Assembly: GCA_023213395.1 (NCBI GenBank)
Contig: CM041465.1
Location: forward strand, 110,367,741-110,431,740
From: Cycas panzhihuaensis
Taxonomy: Eukaryota > Cycadophyta
Length of the DNA stretch: 64,000 nucleotides
Direction of reading: 5' to 3'
Part shown: in pieces, positions 11,740-23,446 of the stretch
Position numbering within the stretch: position 1 is the first letter of the stretch
Layout: the number at the start of each line of letters is the position of its first letter
Translations under genes and position numbers: made by a program
Notes under the pieces: generated by a model
The model's input: the letters and a program-made list of their open reading frames with translations, nothing else
What the model was told of the DNA's origin: nothing
The model's database searches: none

Positions 11740-13740
11740 TGATCACCTACAAATCAAATTCTTAAAGTAATAAAGACCACTTACCTAGTTGATCAGTAAG
11801 GTTAGACTTAGCAAGTAAATATCTTATGGGATCAAATTAGACAATGAAGTGGACTCTATTCCTAAGGAGGTAGTCGTGAAGCTTCTTAGTAGCAAAAACT
11901 AAGGCAAGGTTTTCTTTTTCAAGAAAGGATAATGAAGCTTAGCTACCACAAGGGTCCTACTAATAAAATATATAGCCTTGTCTTTACCAAAATCATCTTC
12001 TTATACTATCATTCCTACTAGTGACTCCTCAGTAACTAAAGTGTATATAATGAATGGCTTATCAAACCTTGGTAGAGTAAGAACTAGAGCAGTGACTAAG
12101 GCTTACTTCGGCCTATCAAAGGACTCTTTAATTTGAGGAGTCCATTGCAATTCAACATCTTTCTTCAAAAGAGTAATAATAGTAATAATAGGCTTAGCAT
12201 CTAAGGCAAAGTCAAAAATGAAACGTCTTAGAAAACCAATCCTACCCAAAAAAGATTTAATCTATTTTTTAGTCTTTGGAGGAGGCATTTGAATGATAAC
12301 CTTAATCTTTTTGGAATCAATTCTAATGCCATCTTTAGAAACAATGTTTCCCAATATCTTTCCTAATCTAATGGTAAAAATGTATTTGGCAGGGTTTAAG
12401 AACAAGTGATACTTTTTATATCTTCCAAAAATGGTTCTCAAACAACACAAATGATTAGATCTTTTGCATGAAAGGGTGAATAGATCATCTAAATAAATGA
12501 CAATAATATTACTAATTAGGTCATGGAAGATGTGAACCATATATTGGATATTGTGACAACAATCATTCAAGGCTAAAATTTTAGCATGTTTTCAGCGTCG
12601 TTTCCCCCCCTAATCTTTCTCGGGGGGTTCTAAGGGGGGCGGGAGCCCCCCTTGGTTGAGGGGTATGAGGAGCGTGGAACACCCCTAGCTAAGAGGGGGT
12701 TCGGGGGTGATAGCCCTCGACCTGAAAAATTAGCCATGTAAACCTTATTAAAATGTAAAGAGAATCAGGGTCGTTTGATACAAATACCCTAGATTCTATG
12801 GTTGAGATTCATACCTTGGATGTCCCTCTTATGTAGCCCATTTTAGGGCTTTTCTTATTATGTTGTAATGTAATGTAATATACTGTGATGAGGGTAGCAG
12901 CTGGTTGTTGTTCTTGAGAGTACTCTACTACTGATATGTATTGTTTCTCCATTCTACAACAATAAAGATCGATACCTTTCCTGTGTGGATGTTTTCTTAG
13001 CATACTACTAGGGTTTTACCATGTTATATCATGTGCATATATGATGTTTAGCTTGTATATTGGTGTTATTGTATTATCTCTAATTTTAGAAATTACATGT
13101 TAAATCTTAGTTTCGATTCCTATAACTAGTTGCAAAATAGTTTAGATCTTGTGGAAGTTTAAGGTTTGGGACCTTGTATTCTCAACACCATAGCCCTTTG
13201 ATATGTCGCAAAAGGCATGACTTTGTAAATAAAAGTGCCCCAAGGAGTGGTAAAAGTGGTCTTATAGTGATCATAAGGTATAATAGCAATATGATTATAT
13301 CCTAAAAATTCATCCATAAGAGACATTACCTCAAAACCAGTCCTCTGGTCCCAAATCTAATAAAGAAAGGGAAGAGGAAAATTATCTTTGGGACATGTGT
13401 CATTAATGTCATAGAAGTTGGTGTAAATCCAAATCGTACCATTCTTCTTTGCTACATGAACTACGTTAGAGACCCATTGGGAATAATTAACGTTCTCAAT
13501 GAATTCTATTGCCAATAATTTCTCCACTTCTTACTTAATGGCAAGATAAAGATGTGGATAGATAGGACATTGCTTTTGTTGTTTGGGTTTTATGCTAGGA
13601 ATAATAATATTATTATATTCAATGATTTGGAAGTCAAGGCCTAGTATGTATTTATAGTCCCACATAAAAATTGAGCGAGACTCATGGAAGAGATTCTTAA
13701 ATTGGGCGATCTCTTGGGGAGTACAACTAGATTCCAACTT
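11740..13740 (-). pseudogene. Element D reverse transcriptase and first RNase H
   Basis: RT blocks read leftwards: WVSNVVHVAKKNG (about 13470), CPKDNFPLPF, LMDEFLGYNHI (first catalytic Asp, about 13320) and FTTPWGTFIYKVMPF (about 13240). The solo LTR then interrupts at 13187-12542. RT resumes with HIFHDLI and VIYLDDLF (catalytic Asp pair, about 12490) and ends with the thumb motif FLRRFIFDFA near 12220. The first RNase H follows, with HYPFLEKENLALVFATKKL (about 11900) and an LLAKSNLTDQLGKWSLLL block (about 11800). In-frame stops are mainly TAG/TAA where Gln is expected. If the solo LTR and one CCATA copy are removed, QRAM joins VHIFHD in frame. Confidence 0.85.
12542..13187 (-). mobile_element. 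Solo LTR inserted in element D RT, target duplication CCATA
   Basis: A 646-bp segment with terminal TG...TA (from TG...CA) on the minus strand: it starts TGTTGAGAATACAAGG at 13187 and ends CCAATA at 12542. It is flanked by perfect 5-bp duplications CCATA at 12537-12541 and 13188-13192. No gag or pol lies inside. It contains G/C-rich inverted stretches (12600-12720). The small ORF at 12809-13003 has no recognisable content. The TGTTGAGAATACA start is common in Ty1/copia LTRs, but the parent element is not in the window. Loss of the internal region by LTR-LTR recombination is inferred. Confidence 0.85.
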
Positions 13741-15250
13741 GATAATTCTAGGGGTATCCTCTATTTATAAATCTATATCGATGGTTTGTTCTATAAGCAT
13801 TATGATCCCTTCCTTAAAATGAGGAGGAGTAGGTTCAATAGAAGAGATAGACTATTAGGGTTGAGAATGATTAATTATGACTTTAGAAAACCCTGGCTTC
13901 TAATGTCCATAAATAAAACTAGGAGATGAACCTGCTAAATGCTCAACGATCACTTCATCATTCTCAAAATGATTGATATGAAAGAGGTTGATGAGGCAAA
14001 GGTTCTTAGATTAAGAAACAAAAGATGGAAGAGGACCAACCAAAGAGTTTAGAATGGGCACAAACTCTATAATTGATGCAACCTGAGAAAAAGGGATAGG
14101 CCTATCTACGAACTCCCAAATTGAAGAAAAAGCTTAAATAATATCTTGATTATACATATTATAATCAAGGTGGGATTTAGATATCAAGACAAGTGAAGAT
14201 ATAGGATGATCCAACGGAGGACAGGAAAGTAAAAAGATGATAAAAATGGAATTGACTTCCCGTACTGTAGTGGAGATTCTAAAACTTGCTTGACATGTAT
14301 CAAGTAAACTAATATCTTTATCATTTGATACTAGGTCTAGGTGTCGATGCAACAACATCTTCTTCTCATGCTTATTCAACTATATCTTAAAGAAAGGTAA
14401 ATGAGAGAAGAATGAGGAAGCATCAACATGTGAATCATGCACAATGATACTTAAGGAAGTAGTTGCTAGGTGAGTGGTTAAGGAAGGAACCACTAAATTT
14501 GCCCTTGAGGACAAATACAAAACCTGTGAAAAACAAGTGTAAATAGGATTTGTATCAACAAGATCACTTAGGGATGGACCTTGATAAGGTATGATAAAAT
14601 GAGAAGCCACTTCTTCATCTAAAATAGAAGAAGAAGGAATCAAAAGACAATTAGTTAAATCTGAAGGAATATGAATGGATGAGAAACCTAATGATAAAGG
14701 AACAACTTCAACTAAACCCACGTCCTTCACTTCTGGGTTAGTTAAAGGGGCTTTGATAGCAAAGCACTAACCTACACTAAGTGACTAAAAGAAATACTCT
14801 CTACAGTTGGAGGATTCACTAGATTCTATAAAGGTCTCAATGAGAGGAACTGATTGTTTAATAGGTTTTGGCTTTTGTTTAACAATCTTAAGTTCTCCAT
14901 CATGGATGAATTTGAGTTCACTGAATAGGGAGGAATAAACTACTACCATTTGGGTGATCCATACTCTACCCAAAAGGATATTATATTATAAATACAAGTT
15001 GATGATAGTAAGGTTGGAAAACACTATCTTATCTTCCGATATAAGGGGAAGAGTAACTTAACCCAAGGGCACCTTTTGATTCTTGTCATACCCTTAGCAG
15101 ATCCATTCGCATGGATCAAAGACAAAGATCTCCAAATCCTTGATAAGATAAAGAGGGATTACATTAATGGATGATCCCTTATCAATGATAACCTACTTGA
15201 TATTAATATCATCCTTAATGATCTCGATGTAAAATGGGAGAATGTCATTA
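13741..15250 (-). pseudogene. Element D protease and protease-RT linker
   Basis: Retropepsin-type protease matures the polyprotein. Motifs read leftwards: VIIDKGSSINVIPL (about 15190-15150), with the catalytic Asp and the D-x-G-S pattern; PLG.VTLPLISEDKIVF (about 15050); and YNILLGRVWITQM (about 14960), the flap-to-helix region equivalent to YNLLLGRPWLDQM in element B. After LKFIHDGELKIV comes a long, poorly conserved linker (14780-13741) with open pieces at 14730-14380 and 14379-14134 and no recognised domain. The residue between Asp and Gly varies in this lineage, so Lys there is not proof of inactivity, but frameshifts and stops are. Confidence 0.75.
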
Positions 15251-16241
15251 TGCACATGGGCAGAATGGCCAAACAAGGTAGCGAGGTCAAAAGAAAGGGT
15301 AGAAGTAGGTGAAAAAGATACTGTAAGAACTCCCAATGCATCAAATAAAAGTTGATGTTGCTTAGGGTAACACTTGAGTAAATTGATAATTGATATACCT
15401 ATGGGAATGGTCTTTAATTCTTCTACCAAAGAGAAAGATCCATCTTTTAAACTATAAGGAATGGACCTAAACCTAATGGGATAGGGGGGTACTAGAGGTA
15501 AAGAGTCAATATTCCTCACCATCAAATCATCAGATGATTTAGATGGACCTACACTCTTTGAAGTCTCCACCATATTTATGGTTCTCCTTGTATCCCCACC
15601 CTTGGGAGGTAGGCAAGATTGATTAGTGTTTCTTCTTGCTTGAATGTGTGTGGGACTGGTAGTCTTCTTCGATGAATCAGAGCTTGAAGGTTTGTCTTCA
15701 TTATCTTATATCTGCTTCCCCTTACCTATATCTTCTTTACTAGTTTTTTCCCTATGTTGAGGCAATGGATCATTATGAATCATTTAGTCTTGCGGTGACT
15801 TGGAAGAACGGTTTACTTGAGCATTTGTATTATGGAGTATATTCTAAATAGTTCAACACTCACTTCTATCATGTGCATCAATCTGATGATAGGAGCACTG
15901 TTTCATCTTTTTGGATGAAGAAAGAGGTGGGGAAGGAGCTTGGTTCTTCCTCCCCTCAGTCAAGTGTATGACTTTGGTCTCTTAGGAGGATTGAGCAAGA
16001 GATGGACCATCAACACGTAACTTAGTATTGATCACACACTCAAGTGATCTAATTGAAGAAGTAAGATGATCATATATAGGCTTAGGATAGGTAGCCTTTG
16101 TAGGATGGATTAGATCTTTATAAGACATAGGTTTCCCAACCTTCTTAATATGTGCTTGCATTTCAAACATCTCTAAAGCTAAAAAGCGGTCAACTGGTTC
16201 GTCATATGTTTAAGGACTGAGTTTTAGAACTTCCAAATGTA
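15251..16241 (-). pseudogene. gag: Element D gag, C-terminal half
   Basis: Continues gag after interruption by copia E. Reading leftwards: KPIYDHLTSSIRSLECVI (about 16060), a Ser/Lys-rich basic stretch, and a zinc-knuckle-like CSYHQIDAHDRSEC (about 15890), which matches CSIHEECFHDDSHC in A. Then come a hydrophilic linker with PPKGGDTRRT (about 15600) and the PIRFRSIPYSLKDG to LATLFGHSAHVHNDILPFYIEII run (15573-15193) that leads into protease. The first half of this gag is at 23750-25400, on the other side of E. Stops are mostly TAG. Confidence 0.75.
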
Positions 16242-16246
16242 CATAG

Positions 16247-16539
16247 TGAAAAGGGTTAATAAGGTCGTTACATTAGTTAATTATTTCGAAAAAGGGTCTT
16301 AAGTGAACTTTAAATTAGATCACTTAAGTGAAATACACTTCCATGTGCATTATATTTAATTTCATTTCACCTAACTCTAATGCTCCCTCTCTCAATATAA
16401 AAGTAAATGCTCAATGGAGGAGATTCATTCTTACCTCCCCATTTTGTGAGAGCTACTTTCTTTCTCTCAAATCTCTCTTGCTCCCATATTTTCCTTTGTA
16501 TTTAGTGCATGGAGATGAAAGATAGATCCACTCTTTTCA
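16247..16539 (+). repeat. 5' LTR of copia element E
   Basis: A 293-bp direct repeat of 23447-23744. It starts TGAAAAGGG and ends CTTTTCA. A TATA box (TATAAAAG) lies at 16396-16403. Differences from the 3' copy are mainly transitions; the 3' copy starts TA instead of TG. Confidence 0.95.
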
Positions 16540-16541
16540 TG

Positions 16542-16553
16542 TGGTATCAGAGC
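16542..16553 (+). promoter_or_regulatory. Primer-binding site of element E (initiator tRNA-Met type)
   Basis: TGGTATCAGAGC, two bases after the 5' LTR end, is complementary to the 3' end of plant initiator tRNA-Met and is the usual site for minus-strand priming in Ty1/copia elements. Confidence 0.9.
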
Positions 16554-17030
16554 TTACTTTCTTCATATTACTCACTTACACTTGCAATGGAGCCATCACT
16601 TCCTTCTCCCCCACAATCCATGTGGTGAAGAAGATTGTGAAAGTGAATTTAGAAATATTTTTAAGTTATTATGATAGCATATTTTATATTGTTTGTTTTT
16701 CCTTTCTTTTTTGTAAGTTTGGAAGCATAATATAAGGAGTTGTAAGGCCCAAGAATTCCAATCCTTTGTTGGCCATTCATGCTATCTCATTCTTCTTTTT
16801 CTTTTCCCTTTCTTGTCCATTTAACAAGGGGAAATGATGCTGAAATTTTTCTAGCATTTAGAAGAATGATTGTAAGGGGGGGTTTTACCCTTTTTTTTTA
16901 AGAATTTCGAGCCATTTAAAATATCTATCATTGTATTCTCTCACCTTGCCTATATTGGGATCCTGGTGTTAAAACAAATGATGGAAATTTCATATGGTAT
17001 CATGTGTTAATGAGATATTAGCAAGCTGAA

Positions 17031-17410
17031 ATTTTTGCAGAAATATAATTTAATTTCTCAACTTCACAGGTCTACAAAATATTCTACAGAGATCTAATTG
17101 AAGTGATTCTAATTGTCAAAAATGAGGCTCTGAGTCTACTTTCCATCACAAAAATTGGCACCTAATTTGGATGTCGTATGAGAAAGTTATTGTTGTTTTA
17201 GTGAACAATAATTATTTTTAGTAAGAATTTTGGAAAAATATAATTTCTTAACTTTGTGGGGCTGTAAAACACTTTCCAAAACTCATTTGCACCCAATTCC
17301 ACTTCCTTAAGATGAAACTCTAAGTCTAGTTTGCAGAACAAAAACAATCACTCCATTTTGACATTGTGGGAGAAAGTTATTGCTGATTTAGTGAATACTA
17401 CTTTTTTTGT
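17031..17410 (+). repeat. Diverged tandem duplication in element E leader, period about 195 bp
   Basis: Two imperfect copies, each going from AAATATAATTT through a CTC(T/A)(G/A)AGTCTA block to GAGAAAGTTATTG and TTTAGTGAA. Copy 1 starts near 17031 and copy 2 near 17226. They look like a leader duplication, not coding sequence. Confidence 0.6.
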
Positions 17411-17639
17411 ATTAACAAAAAAAAAAAAAAGTGAAGAAAATTTCTTTCTTCTTTTTATAAGGCTTAAAAGCCCATTGTAAAAGTGAGAAAAAACAACTGG
17501 ATCAGAGCAATGTCTGGTGTCCTCACTTACTTATTAGTATTTTATTTTAGCACTCTAAAGACACTTTAAGCAAGCACTCCAAGAAAGCATTCTATTTTTA
17601 GTTAAATGTATGTTTGATGCAATTTGATAATCTTTTCAC

Positions 17640-18420
17640 TCTTCCTAAAATGAACACACCACGTATGCTATTTTCTACCATCTTGTATCTATTCACACAC
17701 TCACCAGGGTTGAAATATCTTGGTTGGCAGAATTCTATGCCACAAAGGAGGTGTGGGTTTCAAGTTGGGATTGGACTAAACTAGAATATTGGTGAGGTTT
17801 GGTTAGCCATACCATTGTACCTCAATCAGGGATCATCCTGATATCCAACCAAGAAAACTGAAACTTTAATACAAGATTAAAATATACTCGATCCAATATC
17901 CATCATAGACATGGGTATGTACATACCACTCTTTAGAGGAGGTATATAGTTACTCATTGGTGAACTGGGTGAGGATTGGGAGTACCTGGGCTCCGTTGTG
18001 ACTTGGATTTCATCACCAAGCACAATTGTAGGTATCGCGGGTGAAGGCCAACTTATTTCTACTAGAAGCCTAGGCATCCCTTCAACAACCTCAACTACAT
18101 GTTGGACACAAGTTATAGGTTATTGGGTTAATTACACATCCTACATTTGAATTTCAAATTGTGTAAACCCAATGATGTCAGCTTCTACATTGGCCTACAA
18201 TCTTATATATTGATCACTTATTTATAAAAACTGATCCATAGTGTAATCACAATCATAGTGCTTCTCATATTCCTGCTGCGTCAGGTTAATATTCGTCACA
18301 AGTATTGGTGACTTTTCTTTAAGTTGCTCCCTTCATCTTTGAGCAACCATTCTCACTTCTTCTTCCTTCTGCTACACTACTTCATTACATTTCCCATTTG
18401 TAAATAGTAATTGGTCACTT
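17640..18420 (-). pseudogene. Antisense decayed reading frame inside element E leader, unknown product
   Basis: One minus-strand frame from about 18420 to 17640 reads as coherent protein interrupted by stops. The longest open part is 18077-17877. Recognisable pieces are QLKEKSPILVTNINLTQQEY, HYDCDYTMDQF, ADIIGFTQFEIQM, MPRLLVEISWPSPA, LRYNGMANQTSPIF and CQPRYFNPGECVNRYKM. Nearly all internal stops are TAG, TAA or TGA at places where a C-to-T change from CAG, CAA or CGA would explain them. No family is recognised. It could be a captured host fragment or an older insertion; it is not part of copia gag-pol, which is on the other strand. Confidence 0.35.
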
Positions 18421-18529
18421 ATTACCATCACTTTTTTAGTCCCTTATTCATTTCTTCCCTTCTAAAAAGATACCATGTCTTCATAGTTCGAGCAAAATGT
18501 GAACTGTATTCTAAAAGAGAAAGAAAATT

Positions 18530-19650
18530 GGGACATGTGATTCACTGGTGTCAGAAATGCTGCAAAGTATGAAGGTCTATGGAGAGATCACTTACAACTT
18601 ACACCACCTGTTGCAGCTATAGCTACCACAACTACTTCAGCAGGAGGTGCTCCAACTGCTTCCACTGAAGCTGCAGCTAAACGCCAATGGGAACTTGATG
18701 ATGATAAAATCTATGCAGGGATACTGCCTGTCACTGATTATTCCCTGCATAATCTCATTGATGAAGCTGTACATGATACATCATGGAAAGTTCTTGAAGT
18801 TCTTAAGAAGAACTTTGACACTAAATCAGATTTAGAATTTATTCACTTAGTGCTGAAGATGAACAAATTGAAAATGCAGAAAGGACATGCAAGTAAGGCA
18901 ATCAATCTCCTTCGTCCAATCAAATAAGCCATTGATAAAGATTTTAAAACTCAATATATTACATGGGCTTTCTTGATTCGGTCATGTCTCCATATCCCAT
19001 ATTATAAAAATCTATTGGGAAGTCTTCAATCTAGTGGCACTTTGAAGACCCTAAACTTTGAGGATCTTACTGATAAGTTCATTGAATTTGATAAGACCTT
19101 TGATACCAACTTTTCCACTACATCAGATCCAGTTGATGCTTCTTTTGAAGTGGAAGAAGATCTTTGTTACACCAAAAATCAAGGTCAATACTCTCGTAGA
19201 GGTGGTAATTCCCATGGAAGAGGAAGAGGTAGACAACAAGGACAATGTCCTCTTAATCAACAGGCTTCTGAATTCCAATAAAAATAATCTCAAGGCCAAG
19301 GCCAAAATAATCAACCTGGACTTAGATCCAGAAATTAGAGACAATCCAACCAGCCCAATATTTGGACTGGAAATCAAACAATCGTGTGCCAAAGGTGTAA
19401 TAGAAAAGGACATTATGCCAAAAATTACAGAACTGCCACCAACAAGCTACCAAGTTATCAACAGCGCAATGGTACACATAATGTTGATAATACTTCTTTT
19501 GAAGATGCTTTTGGTGGAACGCAATTTTCTCATGCACACGTTCAAAGAATTGGGACCACTTCATCAAATTTTGTTGATAGATCCACTAAGTATATTGAGG
19601 TTCATTGTGGCTATGTTTATTTACTTTTTCCTTCACACTTAGAGTTGTAA
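18530..19650 (+). pseudogene. gag: Element E gag
   Basis: Starts near AAKYEGLWRDHL (about 18560). It includes QWELDDDKIYAGILPVTDYS (UBN2/gag-like region), SWKVLEVLKKNFDTKSDLEF and LKMNKLKMQKGHA, then after a stop LNFEDLTDKFIEFDKTF. An Arg/Gly-rich tail (GGNSHGRGRGRQQ, about 19210) precedes a zinc knuckle at 19384-19425, CQRCNRKGHYAKNY, where the last Cys of CX2CX4HX4C has become Tyr. Stops lie near 18925 and 19280, and a frameshift separates the tail from the knuckle. It encodes the copia nucleocapsid and is non-functional. Confidence 0.8.
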
Positions 19651-22600
19651 ATAGTGCTACCTCAAATACTTCATCGTGGATCATAGATACTGGAGCAACA
19701 TAACACATGACTTGTCATCGCCAGTTCTTTCAAAATTTTGACTCTGAAGTTCATGGTGTTGCACACATGGCTGACAAATCATCTCAGCTAGTCGAAGGAC
19801 TTGGAACTGTTTGCCTAAAACTCCCAGGCCTTCTAGATTTTACACTTGTTGATGTTTTATATATTCCTCGCCCGGGCGTAATCGCCTCCCTATCCACCCT
19901 TGTCTCTCGTGGATTTGATCTGAGTGTAACTACAAACAATCAAACTCTCTATGTCATTCACCCTCTTTCAAATGCTGTGGTTATGACCAGAATTCTTGAT
20001 GGCAAACTTTTTCGCCTAACTGGCTCACCATCCTTTGAAGCCAACTATGTTGATGATGAATTTATTTTTACCACAACCTTGACTCCTCAAAAGTTATCCC
20101 AAGCAGCTCTATGGCATGCTCGTATGGGCCATATCAAAATTGATCGTTTAAGAGAACTACAAGACACTCTTCCTGGTTTGCCTAAGTTCCTCTAAGCCCT
20201 TTAAATGTGAAGCATGTATTATTGCTAAATCTCAAAGACAACCCTTTCCTAGTCGTTGGAAATCTAGCCAACCTTTGCAGCTTGTACACTTAGATATATG
20301 CGGTCCTATGCTCATCCCTTCTCTTAAACAGAAGTGGTACTATATTACTTTCATTGATGGTTTTACCAAGAAAGTATGGGTTACTTTTCTTGCAAAGAAA
20401 GATGAAGCTTTTTCTATGTTTCAAGCTTTCAAAGCCCGCGTGGAAAATGAATCTGGATTCAAGATCAAAATACTCAGGATTGACAATGGTGGCGAGTACA
20501 CATCCAATGAGTTTGAATCGTACTTACATCAACATGGAATCAAACATCAGACCGCTGTTGTAGGTACACCCCAGCAAAATGGAGTTGCCAAGTGCATAAA
20601 CAAGACCATCATGAATATGGCTCGTGCTATGCTGGTATATAAGAATGTCCCTATCTATCTTTGGCCGAGGCTATCCTGGACCGTGTATTGCATCAACACC
20701 GTAGTCCCTCTAAGCTCTACCTCTCTACATGAAATGTGGTATGGACAAACCCCCTCTATCTCCCACTTCAGAATTTTTGGCTCTACTTGTTATGCTCATA
20801 TTTTATAGGAACATATAAATAAGCTCCAAGATAGAGCCATCAAAGGCATCTTTGTCGGATACCCTATGGACAAAAATGGATACAAGGTTTTTATACCTTC
20901 AGAGTGCAAAATCATCATCACTAGAGATGTTATCTTTGCAAAGACTAAAGATCAATTACTCAAACTTGACTCCAAGACGCCTTCATACCGATTTAATGAT
21001 GCCACTAAATTTGATGTCCAAATTCTAAAATTTAGGGGGGGAGATGCTGAACAGTTACTCAAAATCTTAGAATCTGACAATAAAGCCTTAGAGGATACAA
21101 GATGTGACTCCAAGCCAATGTGTACACATCCAACACCATTATTTATGAACAGCCAAGTTGACAAAGGCAAAGCCATAGTAAAAGGATCATCTTCTCCAAC
21201 ATCTGTGGCTGGCCCATCTTCTCCAGCATTGTCAACTTCCTCTATGCCAAATATTTCACATGATCCTTTTTAGGATCAAAACGAAGATCAAGAGGTTGTG
21301 AAAATAAAAAGCTCATTCCCAACTTGAGGTTTTCGTGAAGCCTACCAGCTAGACAAGGACATGCAACCAGATGAGGTAGGCAAAATTGGCACTAGAAGTG
21401 CCCATAGAGCAAGGATACATGAATCACTTTCCATTGAGCGTGAACCAGTAGAACAACATCTTACTCTTAATGAAGAGCCCCTAACGTATAAAGAAGCCGT
21501 AAAGCATGCAGCTTGGAGAAATGCCATGAATGAAGAGTATCAATCTCTTATTAAGAATGGTATATGGGAGCTTGTTGATCTACCACTTGGAAGAAAGGTA
21601 GTTCAAAATAAATGGGTGTTCAAAAATAAGTATAGATCGGATGGCATCCTAGAAAAACATAAGGCGATGTTGGTAGCAACAAGATTCACGCAAAGGGAAG
21701 GCATTAACTACACTAAAATATTTGCTCCTACAACCAAGTGGCCTACAATCAGAACTCTTATAGCCTTAGCTGCTCAACAGAGTTAAAAAATCTACCAACT
21801 CGATGTTAAGATCGCATTTCTCAATGGAGACCTTAAAGAAGAAATTTACATGGATCAACCAGAAGGATACGAGATTGAAGGTCAAGAGCATAAAGTTTGT
21901 AGGCTCAAAAAGTCCTTGTACGGCCTAAAACAAGCCCCCCGTGCTTGGTTACCAAGTTGTCTAAAAGAATGAGGCAACTTGGATATGAGGTTTCTGATTA
22001 TCAAGATATTGATGCAACATTATTCATCAAGCGCCAAAATGTTAAAGTCACTTACCTCTTAATCTTTGTGGATGACATGCTCATAACAGGGAATAGTGAA
22101 CAGGTAATCAGCCAATTGAAGAAGGACCTTGCTAAAACTTTTGAATTGTCTATCCTTGGGTTGATGAAATATTACTTGGGAATTGAAGTAACTCAAAAGG
22201 ATGACAAAATCTTTCTCTCCCAAGAAAAATATATCAATGATCTTCTGACAAAGTTTTAGTTGGAAGGTGCTCGACGAGTGGATACACCTATGGAGCCTAA
22301 TATTAAACTCTCAATTGATGGTGACAATAGGGAGGTAGATGCAACACTCTATAGGCAACTTGTAGGTAGTCTCATCTATACTATCAACACAAGGCCAAAT
22401 ATTGCACACTCTGTCGGCATTCTTGCAAGATTCATGACAAATCCTAAGCAGAATCATTGGCAACCTGCAATACGAGTGTTGAGGTACCTAAAGACGACTA
22501 GCAAATATGGTCTGTTGTATGAACCTAATGCAGAATTTAAACTTTATACATACATAGACTCAAACTTTGCCAGAGATAAAGACATAGGAAGATCTACGTC

Positions 22601-23013
22601 TGGGTACGTAACATTTCTTGGAACAACACCAATATCATGGAGATCCAAACAGAAGAAGATAGTTGTAGACTCAACTGCCGAAGCTGAGTACATTGCTGCT
22701 TATGAGACAAGAAAGGAGGTGATATGGCTTAGAAAATTGTTGAATACATTAAATGCCACCCAAACAAGTTCTACTAGCTTACATGTAGATAATCAATCTA
22801 CAATCCAGATGGCTAAAAATCCTATATTTTATTATTGTACCAAATATATAAGTACAAAAGTCCACAGGATTAGAGAACTAGTTCATGATGGCACAATTCA
22901 ACCGAGTACCGCCACGAGATCAAGTGGCTGATATCTTCACCAAGCCACTGAAGAAGGTGAAGTTTGAACAGTTTCGAAAGCAACTCAACCTTAGGGCCTC
23001 CATCTCTGACTGA
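19651..23013 (+). pseudogene. pol: Element E pol: protease, integrase, RT, RNase H
   Basis: Protease: SWIIDTGAT at about 19680, followed by an in-frame TAA. GAG-pre-integrase: ALWHARMGHIKIDRL (about 20110) and CEACIIAKSQ. Integrase core: HLDICGP (first Asp, 20290), RIDNGGEYTSNEF (second Asp, 20480) and NGVAKCINKTI (20585), where the catalytic Glu of the NGVAER motif is Lys. RT: NKWVFKNKYRSDG (21610), [20 protein letters not shown] (21795), [12 protein letters not shown] and IFVDDMLITG (22065). RNase H: IDSNFARD, STAEAEY and LHVDNQST. The true C-terminus DQVADIFTKPLKK to ASISD ends at TGA 23011-23013, after a frameshift near 22915. Frame breaks near 20195, 20805, 21275, 21785, 21950 and 22258 make it inactive. 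Confidence 0.9.
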
Positions 23014-23042
23014 TTGAAGGAGATGACAATAGGACCATCATA

Positions 23043-23152
23043 CTCTATCTCATTCCTGAAAACCCCTTGTAGGCACGAAAGGATAAGAGTAAGTCTCTGC
23101 TCTATCCCATTCGTGAAAATCCCATGTGGGCGCGAAAGGATAAGGGTTGTAT
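23043..23152 (+). repeat. Two 57-bp tandem repeats in element E 3' untranslated region
   Basis: Copies begin at 23043 and 23100, each with CTCTATC(T/C)CATTC, GAAAA(C/T)CCC and GCACGAAAGGATAAG or GCGCGAAAGGATAAG. They lie between the pol stop and the polypurine tract. Confidence 0.75.
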
Positions 23153-23435
23153 CATTTTGGAAAATCAAAATCTGTTAAAACCTGAAAGGGCATGGGGGAT
23201 GACCAAATGGTATATGGAGACTCAGTAGATTTTAGCTACAAAATTCATTGTACTAATTAGCTATCTGGCTACATTTAAAGAGCCTCCTGAGCCAGGTTAG
23301 TAGATTAGAAAATTTGTGGGTTTTCTTCCCCATGAAGATTTCCCACAAAAGTGTCATAGCAGTTTGCTTTATAAGAGGCTCAAATAAAGACCTCATATAA
23401 TAGAATAAAATATGATGAAATAACCTTCTACCATT

Positions 23436-23446
23436 AAGTGGGAGAT
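23436..23446 (+). promoter_or_regulatory. Polypurine tract of element E
   Basis: AAGTGGGAGAT directly before the 3' LTR is the usual copia plus-strand primer motif and fixes the LTR start at 23447. Confidence 0.85.
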
